Source: Gemmobacter sp. (GTDB lineage: Bacteria; Pseudomonadota; Alphaproteobacteria; Rhodobacterales; Rhodobacteraceae). From it: a DNA stretch of 64,000 bases. The position numbers were made by a program, and so were the translations under genes. The stretch spans positions 7,019 through 71,018 of the forward strand of contig NZ_JAUCBS010000001.1 in the NCBI RefSeq assembly GCF_034676705.1, in the 5' to 3' direction. Below the pieces are notes generated by a model. The model was not told the origin of the DNA and did no database searches. It saw only the letters and a program-made list of their open reading frames with translations. Shown piece by piece: positions 42,849-51,679 of the stretch (position 1 is the stretch's first letter; every line of letters starts with the position of its first letter).

Positions 42849-45218
42849 ATGGTGACACTGCGGCAGGTGCAGTGGATCGCCGCCGGCGAGGCGGGGTTCC
42901 TGACCGGCATCGGCGATCTGGTGCTGGTGGGCGAGGGGGCGCAGGCCCGGCTTTACGCCGTGTCGCGCCATGCGGCGACAACCGGCGGGCTGACCGCCCT
43001 GGCCATCGGGGCCGGCGGCCAGGCCGAGGTGCTGAACGCCCTGGCCCTGCCCCGGGCCGCGCAGGTCCATGGCCCGGCCGGGATCGCGCTGGTCGGCGAC
43101 TGGCCGGCCGGCCAGGGCCTGCTGCTGGTGGCGGGCGCGGTGGTGGCGGCCGGGGCGGGGGCGGTGCTGCTGGGGGATGGCCAGCTGGACCGGCGGCTGA
43201 CCACGGTGGAGGGTGCCCCGGCCGATCTGGTGGCGGTGGCCAGCGCGGGGGGCCAGGTCTTTGGTCTGGCGCAGGACGGCGGGCCGCAGGCCTGGACGGT
43301 GCAGGGCACGGGGCTGGCGGCGGCCCCGGCCGGAACGGGCCCTGCCGCCAACCTGCTGGCCGCCGCCGGCACGGGAACCGGGGCGCTCTTGGTGGCGGCC
43401 TCGACCGCCGGCCACCGGCTGGACAGCTACACCGCCGGGCCCGGCGCCGCGCCGGTGCTGGTGCAGTCGCTGGGCATCGAGACCGGGCTGGGCATCGGCG
43501 CCCCCGCCGCGCTGGAGATCGTCAGCCTGGCCGGGCGGCTGGTGGTGCTGGTGGCAGGGACGGCCAGTTCCAGCCTGAGCGTGCTGGATCTGTCGGCAAC
43601 GGGCCGCATGACGCCGCTGTTCCATGCGATGGACACGCTGCACAGCCGCTTCGAGGGCGCGGCGGCGCTGGCCTCGGTCGCGGTGGCGGGCCGGGTCTAT
43701 GTGGCGGCGGGCGGCGGGGATGACGGGATCAGCCTGTTCCTGCTGCTGCCCTCGGGGCGGCTGGTGCATCTGGCGGCGCTGGCCTGGCAGGGGGACGCGC
43801 CCGGCAATGTCACCGCGCTGGCGATGCAGGCCGTGACAGCGGCCGATGGCACGGTGCGGCTGGACATCTTTGCCGGCGGCGAAAGCCCGGGGTTGGCGCG
43901 GATCGCGGCCCATGCCGGCGCGCTGGCCCCGCCGCAGCAGGCGGGGGCGCTGGCCGCCACCCTGACCGGGGGGGCGGGGGCCGACCTGCTGCTGGGGGGC
44001 AGCGGCGCGGTCACGCTGGCAGGCGGGGCCGGCGATGACATCCTGATCGGCGGCACCGGGCCTGCGGTGATGACCGGGGGGGACGGGGCCGACCTGTTCG
44101 TGCCGGCCCAGAACGGCCAGACCACCCGGATCACCGATTTCGCCCCGGGTGCCGACCGCATCGACCTGTCGGGCTTTGCCATGCTGCGCGATTTCGCCGC
44201 CATCGGCTTTGCCCGGACCGCGACCGGGGCACGGCTGAGCTGGCAGGGCACCACGGTCGAGGTGATTTCGGCGGATGGCCGGCCGCTGACGCTGGCGGAT
44301 TTCGGCCCCGACCCGCTGGGCGGTGCCGCCGCCCTGCCGCTGCCCGGCCCCGAACCCGGCGCGCAGCGGCATGGCACGGCCGATCGCAACCGCCTGACCG
44401 GCGGCGAGGGCGGCGATACGCTGTGGGGCTGGGGCGGCAACGATACGCTGACCGGCCTTGGCGGCGACGACCTGCTGATCGGCGGCGAAGGCGACGATCT
44501 GCTGCGCCCCGGCCCCGGGCAGGATACCATCTGGGCCGGGCCCGGCGATGACCGGATCGAACTGGAAACCGGCCCCAACGAGGTCTGGGCCGGGCCCGGC
44601 CGCGACACGCTGATCGGCGGCACCGGCGACGATATCCTGGGTGGCGGGGCGGATGACGACCTGATCGACGCGCGGGCCGGGGGCCGGAACCAGCTCTGGG
44701 GCGCCGCCGGCAACGATACGCTCTGGTCCGGCGGCAATGGCGACATGGCCGGCGGTGGTAGTGGCGACGATATCGTGAACGGCGGGGCCGGCGGCGACCA
44801 GCTGTATGGCGGCCTTGGCAACGACACGGTTCACGGCAATGCCGGGGCGGATGTGATCTATCTGGGCGCCGGCAACGACCAGGGCCATGGCGGCGCCGGC
44901 GATGACACGATCCTTGCCGGCCCCGGCTTTGACCGGCTGTGGGGCGGCGACGGGGCGGACCAGTTCGAATTCTGGCGCGCGGCCGGCTGGACCCGGGTCG
45001 AGGATTTCGACGGGGCCGAGGGCGACGTGATCGCGCTTGGCCGCGGCCTGTGGACCGGCAGCCATGGCGCGCTGACCGCCCAGCAGGTGGTCAACCTGTT
45101 CGGCAGCCTCAACGCCAGCGGCGATGCCGTGCTGAATTTCGCCGCCGCCGGCACCACGGTGGTGATCGTCGGCGCCGGCACGCTGGCGGGGCTGGCTGAC
45201 GATCTGGTGATCCTCTAG
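42849..45218 (+). CDS. RTX repeat protein with N-terminal beta-propeller-like domain (789 residues)
   Basis: The first ~365 residues have repeated short beta segments (GDLVLVGEGAQARLYAVSRH, VYVAAGGGDDGISLFLLL, LDIFAGGESPGLARI) suggesting a beta-propeller. RTX repeats begin near residue 370 (GGAGADLLLGGSGAVTLAGG), with an intervening DRIDLSGF-type segment, and the last 214 residues are shared module copy D, ending AGTLAGLADDLVIL. The ATG at 42849 gives MVTLRQVQWIAAGEAG, and ACAGGG lies about 10 bases upstream. It is the only RTX gene on the plus strand, so its module is inverted relative to the other copies. Confidence 0.83.
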   Translation: MVTLRQVQWIAAGEAGFLTGIGDLVLVGEGAQARLYAVSRHAATTGGLTALAIGAGGQAEVLNALALPRAAQVHGPAGIALVGDWPAGQGLLLVAGAVVAAGAGAVLLGDGQLDRRLTTVEGAPADLVAVASAGGQVFGLAQDGGPQAWTVQGTGLAAAPAGTGPAANLLAAAGTGTGALLVAASTAGHRLDSYTAGPGAAPVLVQSLGIETGLGIGAPAALEIVSLAGRLVVLVAGTASSSLSVLDLSATGRMTPLFHAMDTLHSRFEGAAALASVAVAGRVYVAAGGGDDGISLFLLLPSGRLVHLAALAWQGDAPGNVTALAMQAVTAADGTVRLDIFAGGESPGLARIAAHAGALAPPQQAGALAATLTGGAGADLLLGGSGAVTLAGGAGDDILIGGTGPAVMTGGDGADLFVPAQNGQTTRITDFAPGADRIDLSGFAMLRDFAAIGFARTATGARLSWQGTTVEVISADGRPLTLADFGPDPLGGAAALPLPGPEPGAQRHGTADRNRLTGGEGGDTLWGWGGNDTLTGLGGDDLLIGGEGDDLLRPGPGQDTIWAGPGDDRIELETGPNEVWAGPGRDTLIGGTGDDILGGGADDDLIDARAGGRNQLWGAAGNDTLWSGGNGDMAGGGSGDDIVNGGAGGDQLYGGLGNDTVHGNAGADVIYLGAGNDQGHGGAGDDTILAGPGFDRLWGGDGADQFEFWRAAGWTRVEDFDGAEGDVIALGRGLWTGSHGALTAQQVVNLFGSLNASGDAVLNFAAAGTTVVIVGAGTLAGLADDLVIL
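44574..45218 (+). repeat. 645-nt shared RTX C-terminal module, copy D (inverted relative to A-C)
   Basis: Runs from the codons for PNEVWAG to the stop and has exactly the same length as copies A, B and C, but lies on the opposite strand. Confidence 0.85.
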
Positions 45219-45282
45219 GGCAGCCGGGCCGGCGACCGCTGCATGTGGTCCCGGCCCCGTCTCAGGCCACCGGAACCAGCGT

Positions 45283-46290
45283 TCAGTCCGCGCGTCCGGG
45301 GCCGTTCTTTTCCAGCAGGTTCATCCGCCGTTCCAGTTGCCGGATGCGTTGTGCCTGATCCAGCGAGATTTCCAGCAGCGCATCGAACAGCCTGTCGCGC
45401 AGCACCGACATTTCGGGGGCCGGGGGCGGTGTCTTGCCGGCATCGCGCGGATCAAAGCCGAAGGCGGTAGCAAAACGTTCGAACAGCTGCGCCTGTTCCC
45501 CGATGATCGCGGAGGTTTCGGAATAGTCGAAACAGCGCTCGACCATGTCTTCCAGCCGGGGCACGCCGTCCAGCCCCGGCAGCACCGCCCGGTCGAAGGC
45601 CTGCGGCAGGACATGTTTCGGAAAGCGGCTGTTGAACAGCGCGCGCAGCACGATCTCGGCATCCTCGCCACGCTCCAGCACCCGGGTGCCCGGCGGGTCC
45701 AGCGCAAGGCCTGCGGCCTGCGCGAAATCGGCCACGATGTCGCCGGCCTTGTCATAGGCGCGCACATCCAGGATGTCGCCCATCAGCCGGTGCCATTCCA
45801 GCAGGCCCGAATACCACCGCACCAGCTTGCGCGCCTTGGTGGCATAGGGCTGCACCGGGCCGGGATCCACCTTGTCGCGCACCCCCCACTGCACATAGGC
45901 CGAGGGCAGCCAGGCGGCCGGATGGCGGGCATAGCCGATGGCCCGGATCGCGACCCCGCCTTCGCGCAACCGGGTGATCATCGGCTGCATGGCCCGGGCA
46001 TTGCCGGAAAACGCCTCGTTCGACAGCACGAAACTGTCCACCCCGCCGGCAGCGGCGCGGCCGCGCAGCACCTCGATCAGGGTATCGGTCGCGCGCAGCA
46101 TCTCGTCGGGCGGCAGGTCGAAGAACTGGCCCTGGTTCTGCACGCCGCGGAACCGCGGGTCGAGCATGTCGAACCACATGCCCAGATATTCGGTGCCCTG
46201 GGCCATCAGCCGTTCGGCATTGGCGCGCAGCGCATGCTGGATCGCGCTGGATCCGGTCTTGCCCATGCCGATGTGCAGGATCAGTTTCAT
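45283..46290 (-). CDS. Sulfotransferase-like protein
   Basis: A 335-residue protein. KLILHIGMGKTGSSAIQHAL (residues 2-21) is a P-loop-like PAPS-binding start shared with the genes at 31350 and 58210. AIRAIGYARHPAAWLPSAYV is the probable 3'-phosphate-binding segment with Arg. A coiled-coil-like C-terminus (SLDQAQRIRQLERRMNLLEK) could mediate assembly. It has no signal peptide. Its start overlaps the stop of the previous gene by 4 bases, making it the last gene of a six-gene minus-strand operon from 52996. Confidence 0.75.
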   Translation of the reverse strand: MKLILHIGMGKTGSSAIQHALRANAERLMAQGTEYLGMWFDMLDPRFRGVQNQGQFFDLPPDEMLRATDTLIEVLRGRAAAGGVDSFVLSNEAFSGNARAMQPMITRLREGGVAIRAIGYARHPAAWLPSAYVQWGVRDKVDPGPVQPYATKARKLVRWYSGLLEWHRLMGDILDVRAYDKAGDIVADFAQAAGLALDPPGTRVLERGEDAEIVLRALFNSRFPKHVLPQAFDRAVLPGLDGVPRLEDMVERCFDYSETSAIIGEQAQLFERFATAFGFDPRDAGKTPPPAPEMSVLRDRLFDALLEISLDQAQRIRQLERRMNLLEKNGPGRAD

Positions 46291-47093
46291 GTTGGTCTAC
46301 TTTCGCTGGTCATGGCCGCGGCCCGAGCCCGGATCTCTGCGATCATGGCCATGTCCTCGGCATAGGCGGTCGCGACATGGGCGCGCGCGGCCTCTGACAG
46401 ACCGGGCCCTGCGGCCTTGCGGTTTGCCGAGGCGTTGGCGGGATTGAGTTCGGCAGCCTCGCGCAGCACATAGCCGCCCGACCCGAAGATGCTGCCCAGA
46501 AGGCGCGCGGCATCGGCGGCAAAGGTTTCGACAAAGCCGATCTGCAACCGTGGCACCGCATCATAAAGGATCTGCCTGCGCTGCAACCGCCAGTGTTCGT
46601 CCAGATCGCGCAGGCGGGGATCGGCCGCCACGCCTGCGGCGAAGCGGTCCAGTGTCAGGAAATCCGACAGCGGAACCTCCGGCCCCAGGCCCAGATGCGC
46701 CCGCACCTTCCGCGTGAAATTGGTTTCCCGCATCAGCTTCTTGCGAAAGGCCGACAGGAACCGGCTTTCGGGGCTGCGCACAAAGGCAAAGACCGGCACG
46801 GCAGGATCGTCCAGCATGTCCAGCAGCCGGTCATGGCCGATCTCCTGCGGGGTTTTCAGCAGATTGGCGGCGCGCCTGTGGATGTCGCCGGCCGCCTCGA
46901 TGCGGAAATCCTTTTGCCCGGTGGCGCGGGCCACGGACAGGTTGAGCGACATCTTCAGCGTCGAACAGGCGCAGATCGGGTTCGACAGGAACACGAAGCC
47001 GGGATCCGTCCAGACGTGGACGGTATAGTTGAGCGCGTGCTCGCCGCCCACAAGGGCGGCCATCCGGGCCAGGCGCGGCGGCAGGTCGCTCAT
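46287..47093 (-). CDS. Sulfotransferase family 2-like protein
   Basis: A 268-residue protein of the Sulfotransfer_2 type. FVFLSNPICACSTLKMSLNL (~33-52) takes the place of the PAPS loop; the usual Lys in the loop is displaced to the LKMS part. VFAFVRSPESRFLSAFRKKL (~111-130) is the strong 3'-phosphate motif (RxPxxRxxSA). The C-terminal half is helical. It overlaps neighbours on both sides by 4 bases. Carbohydrate sulfation is the likely role given the operon, with PAPS from cysD/cysNC. Confidence 0.78.
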   Translation of the reverse strand: MSDLPPRLARMAALVGGEHALNYTVHVWTDPGFVFLSNPICACSTLKMSLNLSVARATGQKDFRIEAAGDIHRRAANLLKTPQEIGHDRLLDMLDDPAVPVFAFVRSPESRFLSAFRKKLMRETNFTRKVRAHLGLGPEVPLSDFLTLDRFAAGVAADPRLRDLDEHWRLQRRQILYDAVPRLQIGFVETFAADAARLLGSIFGSGGYVLREAAELNPANASANRKAAGPGLSEAARAHVATAYAEDMAMIAEIRARAAAMTSESRPT

Positions 47094-49795
47094 GCGGGAA
47101 CCCCGGATGACGTGGCGGGCCTGCTGCCCTTGTGCTGGTCCTGCCCGCCCGGGCTTTCCGGTTGCAGGGCCGGCGGGGTGGCCGGCCGCATCAGCCGGTC
47201 ATGCAGGGCGCGGGTGGCGGCCACCCAGTCGTGGCCTTGCATGCCCTGATAGGCGGCCCCGGACAGCCGGCGCAATTCGGCCCGGTCGGCGCCCAGGCGC
47301 CGGATGGCGGCCAGGCAGCCTTCGACGGCGCTGTCGAGCGGCAGCAGGATGCCGTTCACCCCGTCCTGCACCGCCTCGTTGACCGCGCCCACGTCGGTGG
47401 CGATGGCCACGACACCGGCGCGCTGCGCCTCGAGGATGGTCAGCGGCAGGCCTTCGAACTCGGACAGGAGCACGAGGACATCGGCCCAGGCAAAGGCCTC
47501 GGCCAGTTCCTCGGGGGTGGTCAGCGGCGGTTCCAGCATGCGCGCCAGGTCGCGGTCCAGCGCCATGCCGCGGTCGTTCAGGATGGCCTTGCCGATCACC
47601 CGCCATTCCACTTCCAGCCCGCGCGCCCGGCTGGCCCGCATCACCGAGGTCAGCCGGTGCAGGCCCTTTTGCGCGTCCAGCCGGCCCAGATACATCACCC
47701 GCAGCGGCTGGTCGTCGGGGCGGGCCAGGCGGGCGGCCTGGGCGGCCGCCAGTTCGGCCGGATCGGCCGGAAAGCTGGGCGCGTTCGGCACCGGCACCAC
47801 CTTGTCGGCGGGCACGCCCATGGCATGGCACCAGTCGCCCAGCCGGTTGGAACAGGGCGCGAAGATGTCGAAGGCATGTTCATAGGCCAGAGACAGATAG
47901 GTGTTGCCCACCGGCCGGCGCACCGGCGACAGATCCGACAGGTGCAGCGAGGTCACGGTCTTGACGCCGAAGCGACGCAGCTGCCCCATGGCGCCGGAAA
48001 TCGCCGCGCCATGCAGGTTGACCACCGCATCCAGCCAGTACATCAGCCCCAGCGCCAGGTTGTGGTCGCCCCCGGTGGCCCAGCCCGGGATCTCGGTGCC
48101 CAGATAGCTGCGGCTGCCGCCGCCCCAGACGCGGAATTCGTCATCGGCCAGGAAGCTGATGCTGTCGAACGTGTCGCGCCATTCCGGGGTCAGCACCGCA
48201 TCGCGTGCGCCCACCACGATCAGATGCGGCACCCAGCCCTGGGCGCGCAGGCCCTGGGCCATGTTCAGCCCCACCTTTTCCACCCCGCCGAATTCCACGA
48301 TCGGCAGCACGAAGCCGATATGCCGCCGCCCGTCGGAAATGCGCGGGAAACCCGGCATGCCGCCGAAGCTGCGCCGCAGGATGCCATGCGGCCCCTGGCG
48401 CCAGGAAATGTCGGGCACGCGCCAGTCCCAGGCGGCCAGCCCTGCGGCGCGATAGGTCGAGGCGCGCAGCCGGTGGATCAGCGACAGGAATTCGAAGCCC
48501 GACAGCGGGACCGGGCGGTCGGCCGGCGCCTCGGCCGGATCCAGCCATTCCAGCGCCGGATGGCCTTGCGGCAGGGTCAGTTCCAGCGCCGAGACCGGCA
48601 CCTGGCAGCCGGCCGCAGTCAGGGTGTTGATCCAGTCGGTGCTGCCATCGCGCATCACGTCATGCAGCAGGGCCGGCGCGATCATCAGCCCGACGGCCCG
48701 GGTCTGCCGGCCGGCGGCCGGGGTATGTTCGCCAATGGTGATGCGGTCCTTTTCCTGGTCCTGCACCGTCAGCACCGACACGCTGTTGCCCTGGACCATG
48801 CATTCCAGCTTCCACAGCACCCAGTGCAGGCAGCGGGCGCGGCGCAGCCCTTCCAGCACCGCTTCGGACATCACCGCCAGGAAAGGGGGCAGCTGGTAGC
48901 GCGTGGGGGCCATGCGCGATTGCCAGTAGAGCCGGTCGTAATCGGCAAAGCTCATGCGGCGCGGTTCGGCGGCCGGGTCGGTGGTCAGCAGGAATTCGCC
49001 CTTGTCGGCCAGCCAGATCGCATAGCGCGGCGCCTCGGCCTGTTCCAGCGCGGCCTGGGCCTTGGGCTGGAACAGCGCCTTGTGCTTGATCTGCATCGTG
49101 CCGCGGATGCCGGCGGCATCGCGTTCGCTGTCCGCCAGCATGGATTCGGGCCGCTTGCGGTAGAGGAACCCGAAATTCTCGATGTTGCGGCCGCGAAAGC
49201 CCGCGGCGGCGGCCGACAGGAAGAAATCCCAGTCCTCGAACCCCAGCTTGAACGAGGCGTCGAAGAACACCCCCGCCTCGAACACCGCGCGGCGGATCAG
49301 GCTGCCGGCCTCGCAGATGTTCATCGCGCTGTGGATCAGCAGCGAATAGTCGCCGCCGTAATCCCCGGCAAAGGGCATGCCGAACATGTCGATGTTGGGA
49401 TAGACCCAGCCGGTGTCCGGTTCGGCGTCCAGCACCGCCATGGCCCGCGCCATGGCATCGGGGCGCAGGCGGTTGTCGGCATCCAGCAGATAGATCCCCT
49501 CGACCGAGGGCAGATGGTCCAGCACATGCCGGATGCCGTGGTTGCGCGCATCCGACAGCCCGCCGTTGGGCTTGCGCAGATAGGTCACCCGGTCGGGCAT
49601 CAGGCGGGCATATTCCAGGCAGACGTCCTCGGTCTCCTGGTGGGGGCAGCCGTCGTTGACCAGCACCAGCCGGATGCCAAAGGGCGCGCGCTGGTCCAGC
49701 ACGCTTTCGATCGCTTCCGACAACAGCACCGAATGGCGGAAGATCGGCACCACCACCGCCAGGCGCGGGGCGGCCTGCACCGCGTCAGCGCCCAT
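47090..49795 (-). CDS. Bifunctional glycosyltransferase: GT2 N-terminal and GT4 C-terminal domains
   Basis: A 901-residue protein. Residues ~10-240 are GT2: LAVVVPIFRHSVLLSEAIES, LVLVNDGCP, KPNGGLSDARNHGI, IYLLDADNRLRPDAMA (DAD motif) and KLGFEDWDFFL. A linker region of ~270 residues follows. Residues ~515-870 are GT4: FVLPIVEFGGVEKVGLNMA, RVMYLGRLDAQKGLHRL and LLSEFEGLPLTILEAQRAG with the E-x7-E motif. Two active sites would let one protein build a repeating disaccharide. It overlaps the upstream gene by 11 bases and the downstream gene by 4. Confidence 0.85.
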   Translation of the reverse strand: MGADAVQAAPRLAVVVPIFRHSVLLSEAIESVLDQRAPFGIRLVLVNDGCPHQETEDVCLEYARLMPDRVTYLRKPNGGLSDARNHGIRHVLDHLPSVEGIYLLDADNRLRPDAMARAMAVLDAEPDTGWVYPNIDMFGMPFAGDYGGDYSLLIHSAMNICEAGSLIRRAVFEAGVFFDASFKLGFEDWDFFLSAAAAGFRGRNIENFGFLYRKRPESMLADSERDAAGIRGTMQIKHKALFQPKAQAALEQAEAPRYAIWLADKGEFLLTTDPAAEPRRMSFADYDRLYWQSRMAPTRYQLPPFLAVMSEAVLEGLRRARCLHWVLWKLECMVQGNSVSVLTVQDQEKDRITIGEHTPAAGRQTRAVGLMIAPALLHDVMRDGSTDWINTLTAAGCQVPVSALELTLPQGHPALEWLDPAEAPADRPVPLSGFEFLSLIHRLRASTYRAAGLAAWDWRVPDISWRQGPHGILRRSFGGMPGFPRISDGRRHIGFVLPIVEFGGVEKVGLNMAQGLRAQGWVPHLIVVGARDAVLTPEWRDTFDSISFLADDEFRVWGGGSRSYLGTEIPGWATGGDHNLALGLMYWLDAVVNLHGAAISGAMGQLRRFGVKTVTSLHLSDLSPVRRPVGNTYLSLAYEHAFDIFAPCSNRLGDWCHAMGVPADKVVPVPNAPSFPADPAELAAAQAARLARPDDQPLRVMYLGRLDAQKGLHRLTSVMRASRARGLEVEWRVIGKAILNDRGMALDRDLARMLEPPLTTPEELAEAFAWADVLVLLSEFEGLPLTILEAQRAGVVAIATDVGAVNEAVQDGVNGILLPLDSAVEGCLAAIRRLGADRAELRRLSGAAYQGMQGHDWVAATRALHDRLMRPATPPALQPESPGGQDQHKGSRPATSSGVPA

Positions 49796-51209
49796 TGTCG
49801 ACCTCCGCCGTCAGGGTAAAGAAGCAGGCGTCGGGCGGGGTGGATTGCGCCGTCTCGCCCGGGGCAAGGCGGGTCATCAGGTAGAGGTCGTGCGGCTCTT
49901 CCAGCGGGGCGGGCAGGAACAGTTGCAGTTCGGCCCATTTGCCGGGCGGCAGCGCCAGCCAGGCGGTGCAGTGGCCGGGGGCGAAATCGGGGGCCGATCC
50001 GCCGCTGCGCGGCCGGGCCGAAACCGGCGAGACGCCAAGCGCATATTCCACCGCCGGGCCGCTGGCCTGTTCGGTCTTGACCCCGCCCGAGATCTGGGCG
50101 ACGCCGCGCGCCAGCACGCCTTCCAGCCGGGCGGCGCTGCCGTCTTCGGGGCCGGGGCGCACCATCAGCCCGCCGAAATCGTCGGAATAGCCGACCCACC
50201 AGCCTTCATCGGCCCGCGCCACGGCGGCGGTCATCACCGACCGGCCCAGCAGCCAGCGGTCCACCGGATCGGCGCCATGCGCCATGTGGCTGCCCGCCTC
50301 GGATGCGACGCGCGTGCCGGGGATGTATTTCCACACCTGCACCGCCAGCAGGGGCGCCCCGGGGCGCGGCTGGAAGCGTTCGTCGGGATGGGTGACCGAG
50401 GTGACCAGGCGCAGCTGTTCATCGCCTTGCCAGCGCAGGCGCAGCTGCGGGGTCTGGGCATCGGGGCCAAGGGCGCGGTCCAGCGCCAGCCGGACCCAGC
50501 CGGGGTGCAGGTCGGCCGCCGCGATCCGCCATTCGGCGATCTGGGCGCCGCTTTCGGCCAGTTCCAGCGATACGGTCAGCAGGCCGGTTTCCGCCTCGAA
50601 GGTCTTGGGCAGGCACAGCGCCACATCGCTCAGCCCGACGCTGTCGCAGGGCAGCCGCTGTTCCAGCGTCGCGCCAGGGGCGATCAGGCAGGCGGGGTTG
50701 TTGCGCACCGGGGTCAGTTCGCGGAACAGCCGCCGTTCCGACCGCACCGCGCCATAGAAAAAGCTTTCCAGCGCGGCAAAGGCGGCCTGGGTCTGGTCGT
50801 GGGTCAGGCGCAGTTCGGCCAGATCGCGGGTCAGCTGGCGGTTGCGTTGCAGGGCCACGCCCTGCGCGGCCACCGCGCCGCGGGCCAGGGCCGCCAGGGC
50901 GGCGGCGGGCTGGTCGGCGGCGGGCACGGCGGACAGATCGGTGGTCGCCGGGCAGGTGCCGGTGCCGAAACGCGTGGCAAAGGCCGTCTCGAACCCGGTG
51001 GCGGCCCGGGCGCCGGGCGCCGACAGCACCAGATGCGCCACCGCATCGCGCAGCGCCGCCGCCGCATCCACCGCGGTCCCGTCCGCCGCGCGGAAGGTCA
51101 GTCCGGCATCGGCGGCCACCCCCAGAACGTCGAACGGCAGGCCAAGCGTTGCCGCAGCCTTGAGGTCGCAATCCTGCACGAGGACCACCGGAGACCATAT
51201 GGATTGCAT
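49785..51209 (-). CDS. Conserved-looking protein of unknown function
   Basis: A 474-residue protein that I do not recognise. It begins MQSIWSPVVLVQDCDLKAAA. It has an Ala-rich helical N-terminal third with a possible coiled coil (~120-160), and a C-terminal two-thirds of beta-rich sequence (WAELQLFLPAPLEEPHDLYL) that could be a carbohydrate-binding or jelly-roll fold. It has no signal peptide or membrane span. The ATG at 51209 is preceded by CAGGGAA. It overlaps the GT2-GT4 gene downstream by 11 bases, so it is probably involved in the same glycan's synthesis or recognition. Confidence 0.6.
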   Translation of the reverse strand: MQSIWSPVVLVQDCDLKAAATLGLPFDVLGVAADAGLTFRAADGTAVDAAAALRDAVAHLVLSAPGARAATGFETAFATRFGTGTCPATTDLSAVPAADQPAAALAALARGAVAAQGVALQRNRQLTRDLAELRLTHDQTQAAFAALESFFYGAVRSERRLFRELTPVRNNPACLIAPGATLEQRLPCDSVGLSDVALCLPKTFEAETGLLTVSLELAESGAQIAEWRIAAADLHPGWVRLALDRALGPDAQTPQLRLRWQGDEQLRLVTSVTHPDERFQPRPGAPLLAVQVWKYIPGTRVASEAGSHMAHGADPVDRWLLGRSVMTAAVARADEGWWVGYSDDFGGLMVRPGPEDGSAARLEGVLARGVAQISGGVKTEQASGPAVEYALGVSPVSARPRSGGSAPDFAPGHCTAWLALPPGKWAELQLFLPAPLEEPHDLYLMTRLAPGETAQSTPPDACFFTLTAEVDNGR

Positions 51210-51356
51210 CGAAATTCCCTGTTCCAACTTCGTATCCGCCGATCCCGGGGGGCGGCGCAGAGGGCGCCATCTTAGCCATCGACCGCCGCGCGGCAAGCCC
51301 TTCCGCGCGACGGTCCCCCGGGAATGCTGCGATGCGGCGCAGGGGCCGGCCCCGGG

Positions 51357-51668
51357 TCAGGGCGGGGGCGCCAGGCCATGGGGGGGCAGGGGCACCGGCC
51401 CGTCGGCCGGATCGGCCAGCGGGGCGGGAAACAGGGTTTCGGGCGGCGCCTCGGCCGCATGCGGCAAAAGCAGCGTCAGGTGCAGCCTGCCGCCCTGCCG
51501 GACGATGTCCGAGGCCAGCCAGGGGCAATCGACCGCCGCCCGGGGCAGCAGGGCACCGTCGGGCAGCCCGCCGAAGTCATGGGCCACCCCGCCGATCGTC
51601 AGCACGTCGCCGGCACGGTGCAGGGTCAGTTCGGCATCCGACCGGATGGGGGAAAGCGTGATATGCAT
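51357..51668 (-). CDS. Small protein of unknown function (103 residues)
   Basis: Translation begins at ATG 51668 after an excellent AAGGAGAG site. The protein starts MHITLSPIRSDAELTLHRAG, has a short beta-rich body (VLTIGGVAHDFGGLPDGALL, RLHLTLLLPH) and a Pro-rich end (VPLPPHGLAPPP). It lies 11 bases after the DUF2793 gene and is probably co-expressed. Small proteins of this look accompany fibre or tail genes in Rhodobacteraceae prophage-like loci, but I cannot assign a family. Confidence 0.65.
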   Translation of the reverse strand: MHITLSPIRSDAELTLHRAGDVLTIGGVAHDFGGLPDGALLPRAAVDCPWLASDIVRQGGRLHLTLLLPHAAEAPPETLFPAPLADPADGPVPLPPHGLAPPP

Positions 51669-51679
51669 GGGTCTCTCCT

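Noticed and set aside
42696..45065. 789-codon open frame on the minus strand opposite the plus-strand RTX gene
   Set aside because: It is the mirror of RTX repeats (Ala/Pro/Val/Gly-rich repeats without RTX consensus). The plus strand gives canonical GGxGxD repeats and the shared C-terminus.
33240..45218. CRISPR array or tandem DNA repeat in the RTX region
   Set aside because: The periodicity comes from coding for nonapeptide RTX repeats. The units are not identical at DNA level and there are no regular spacers.
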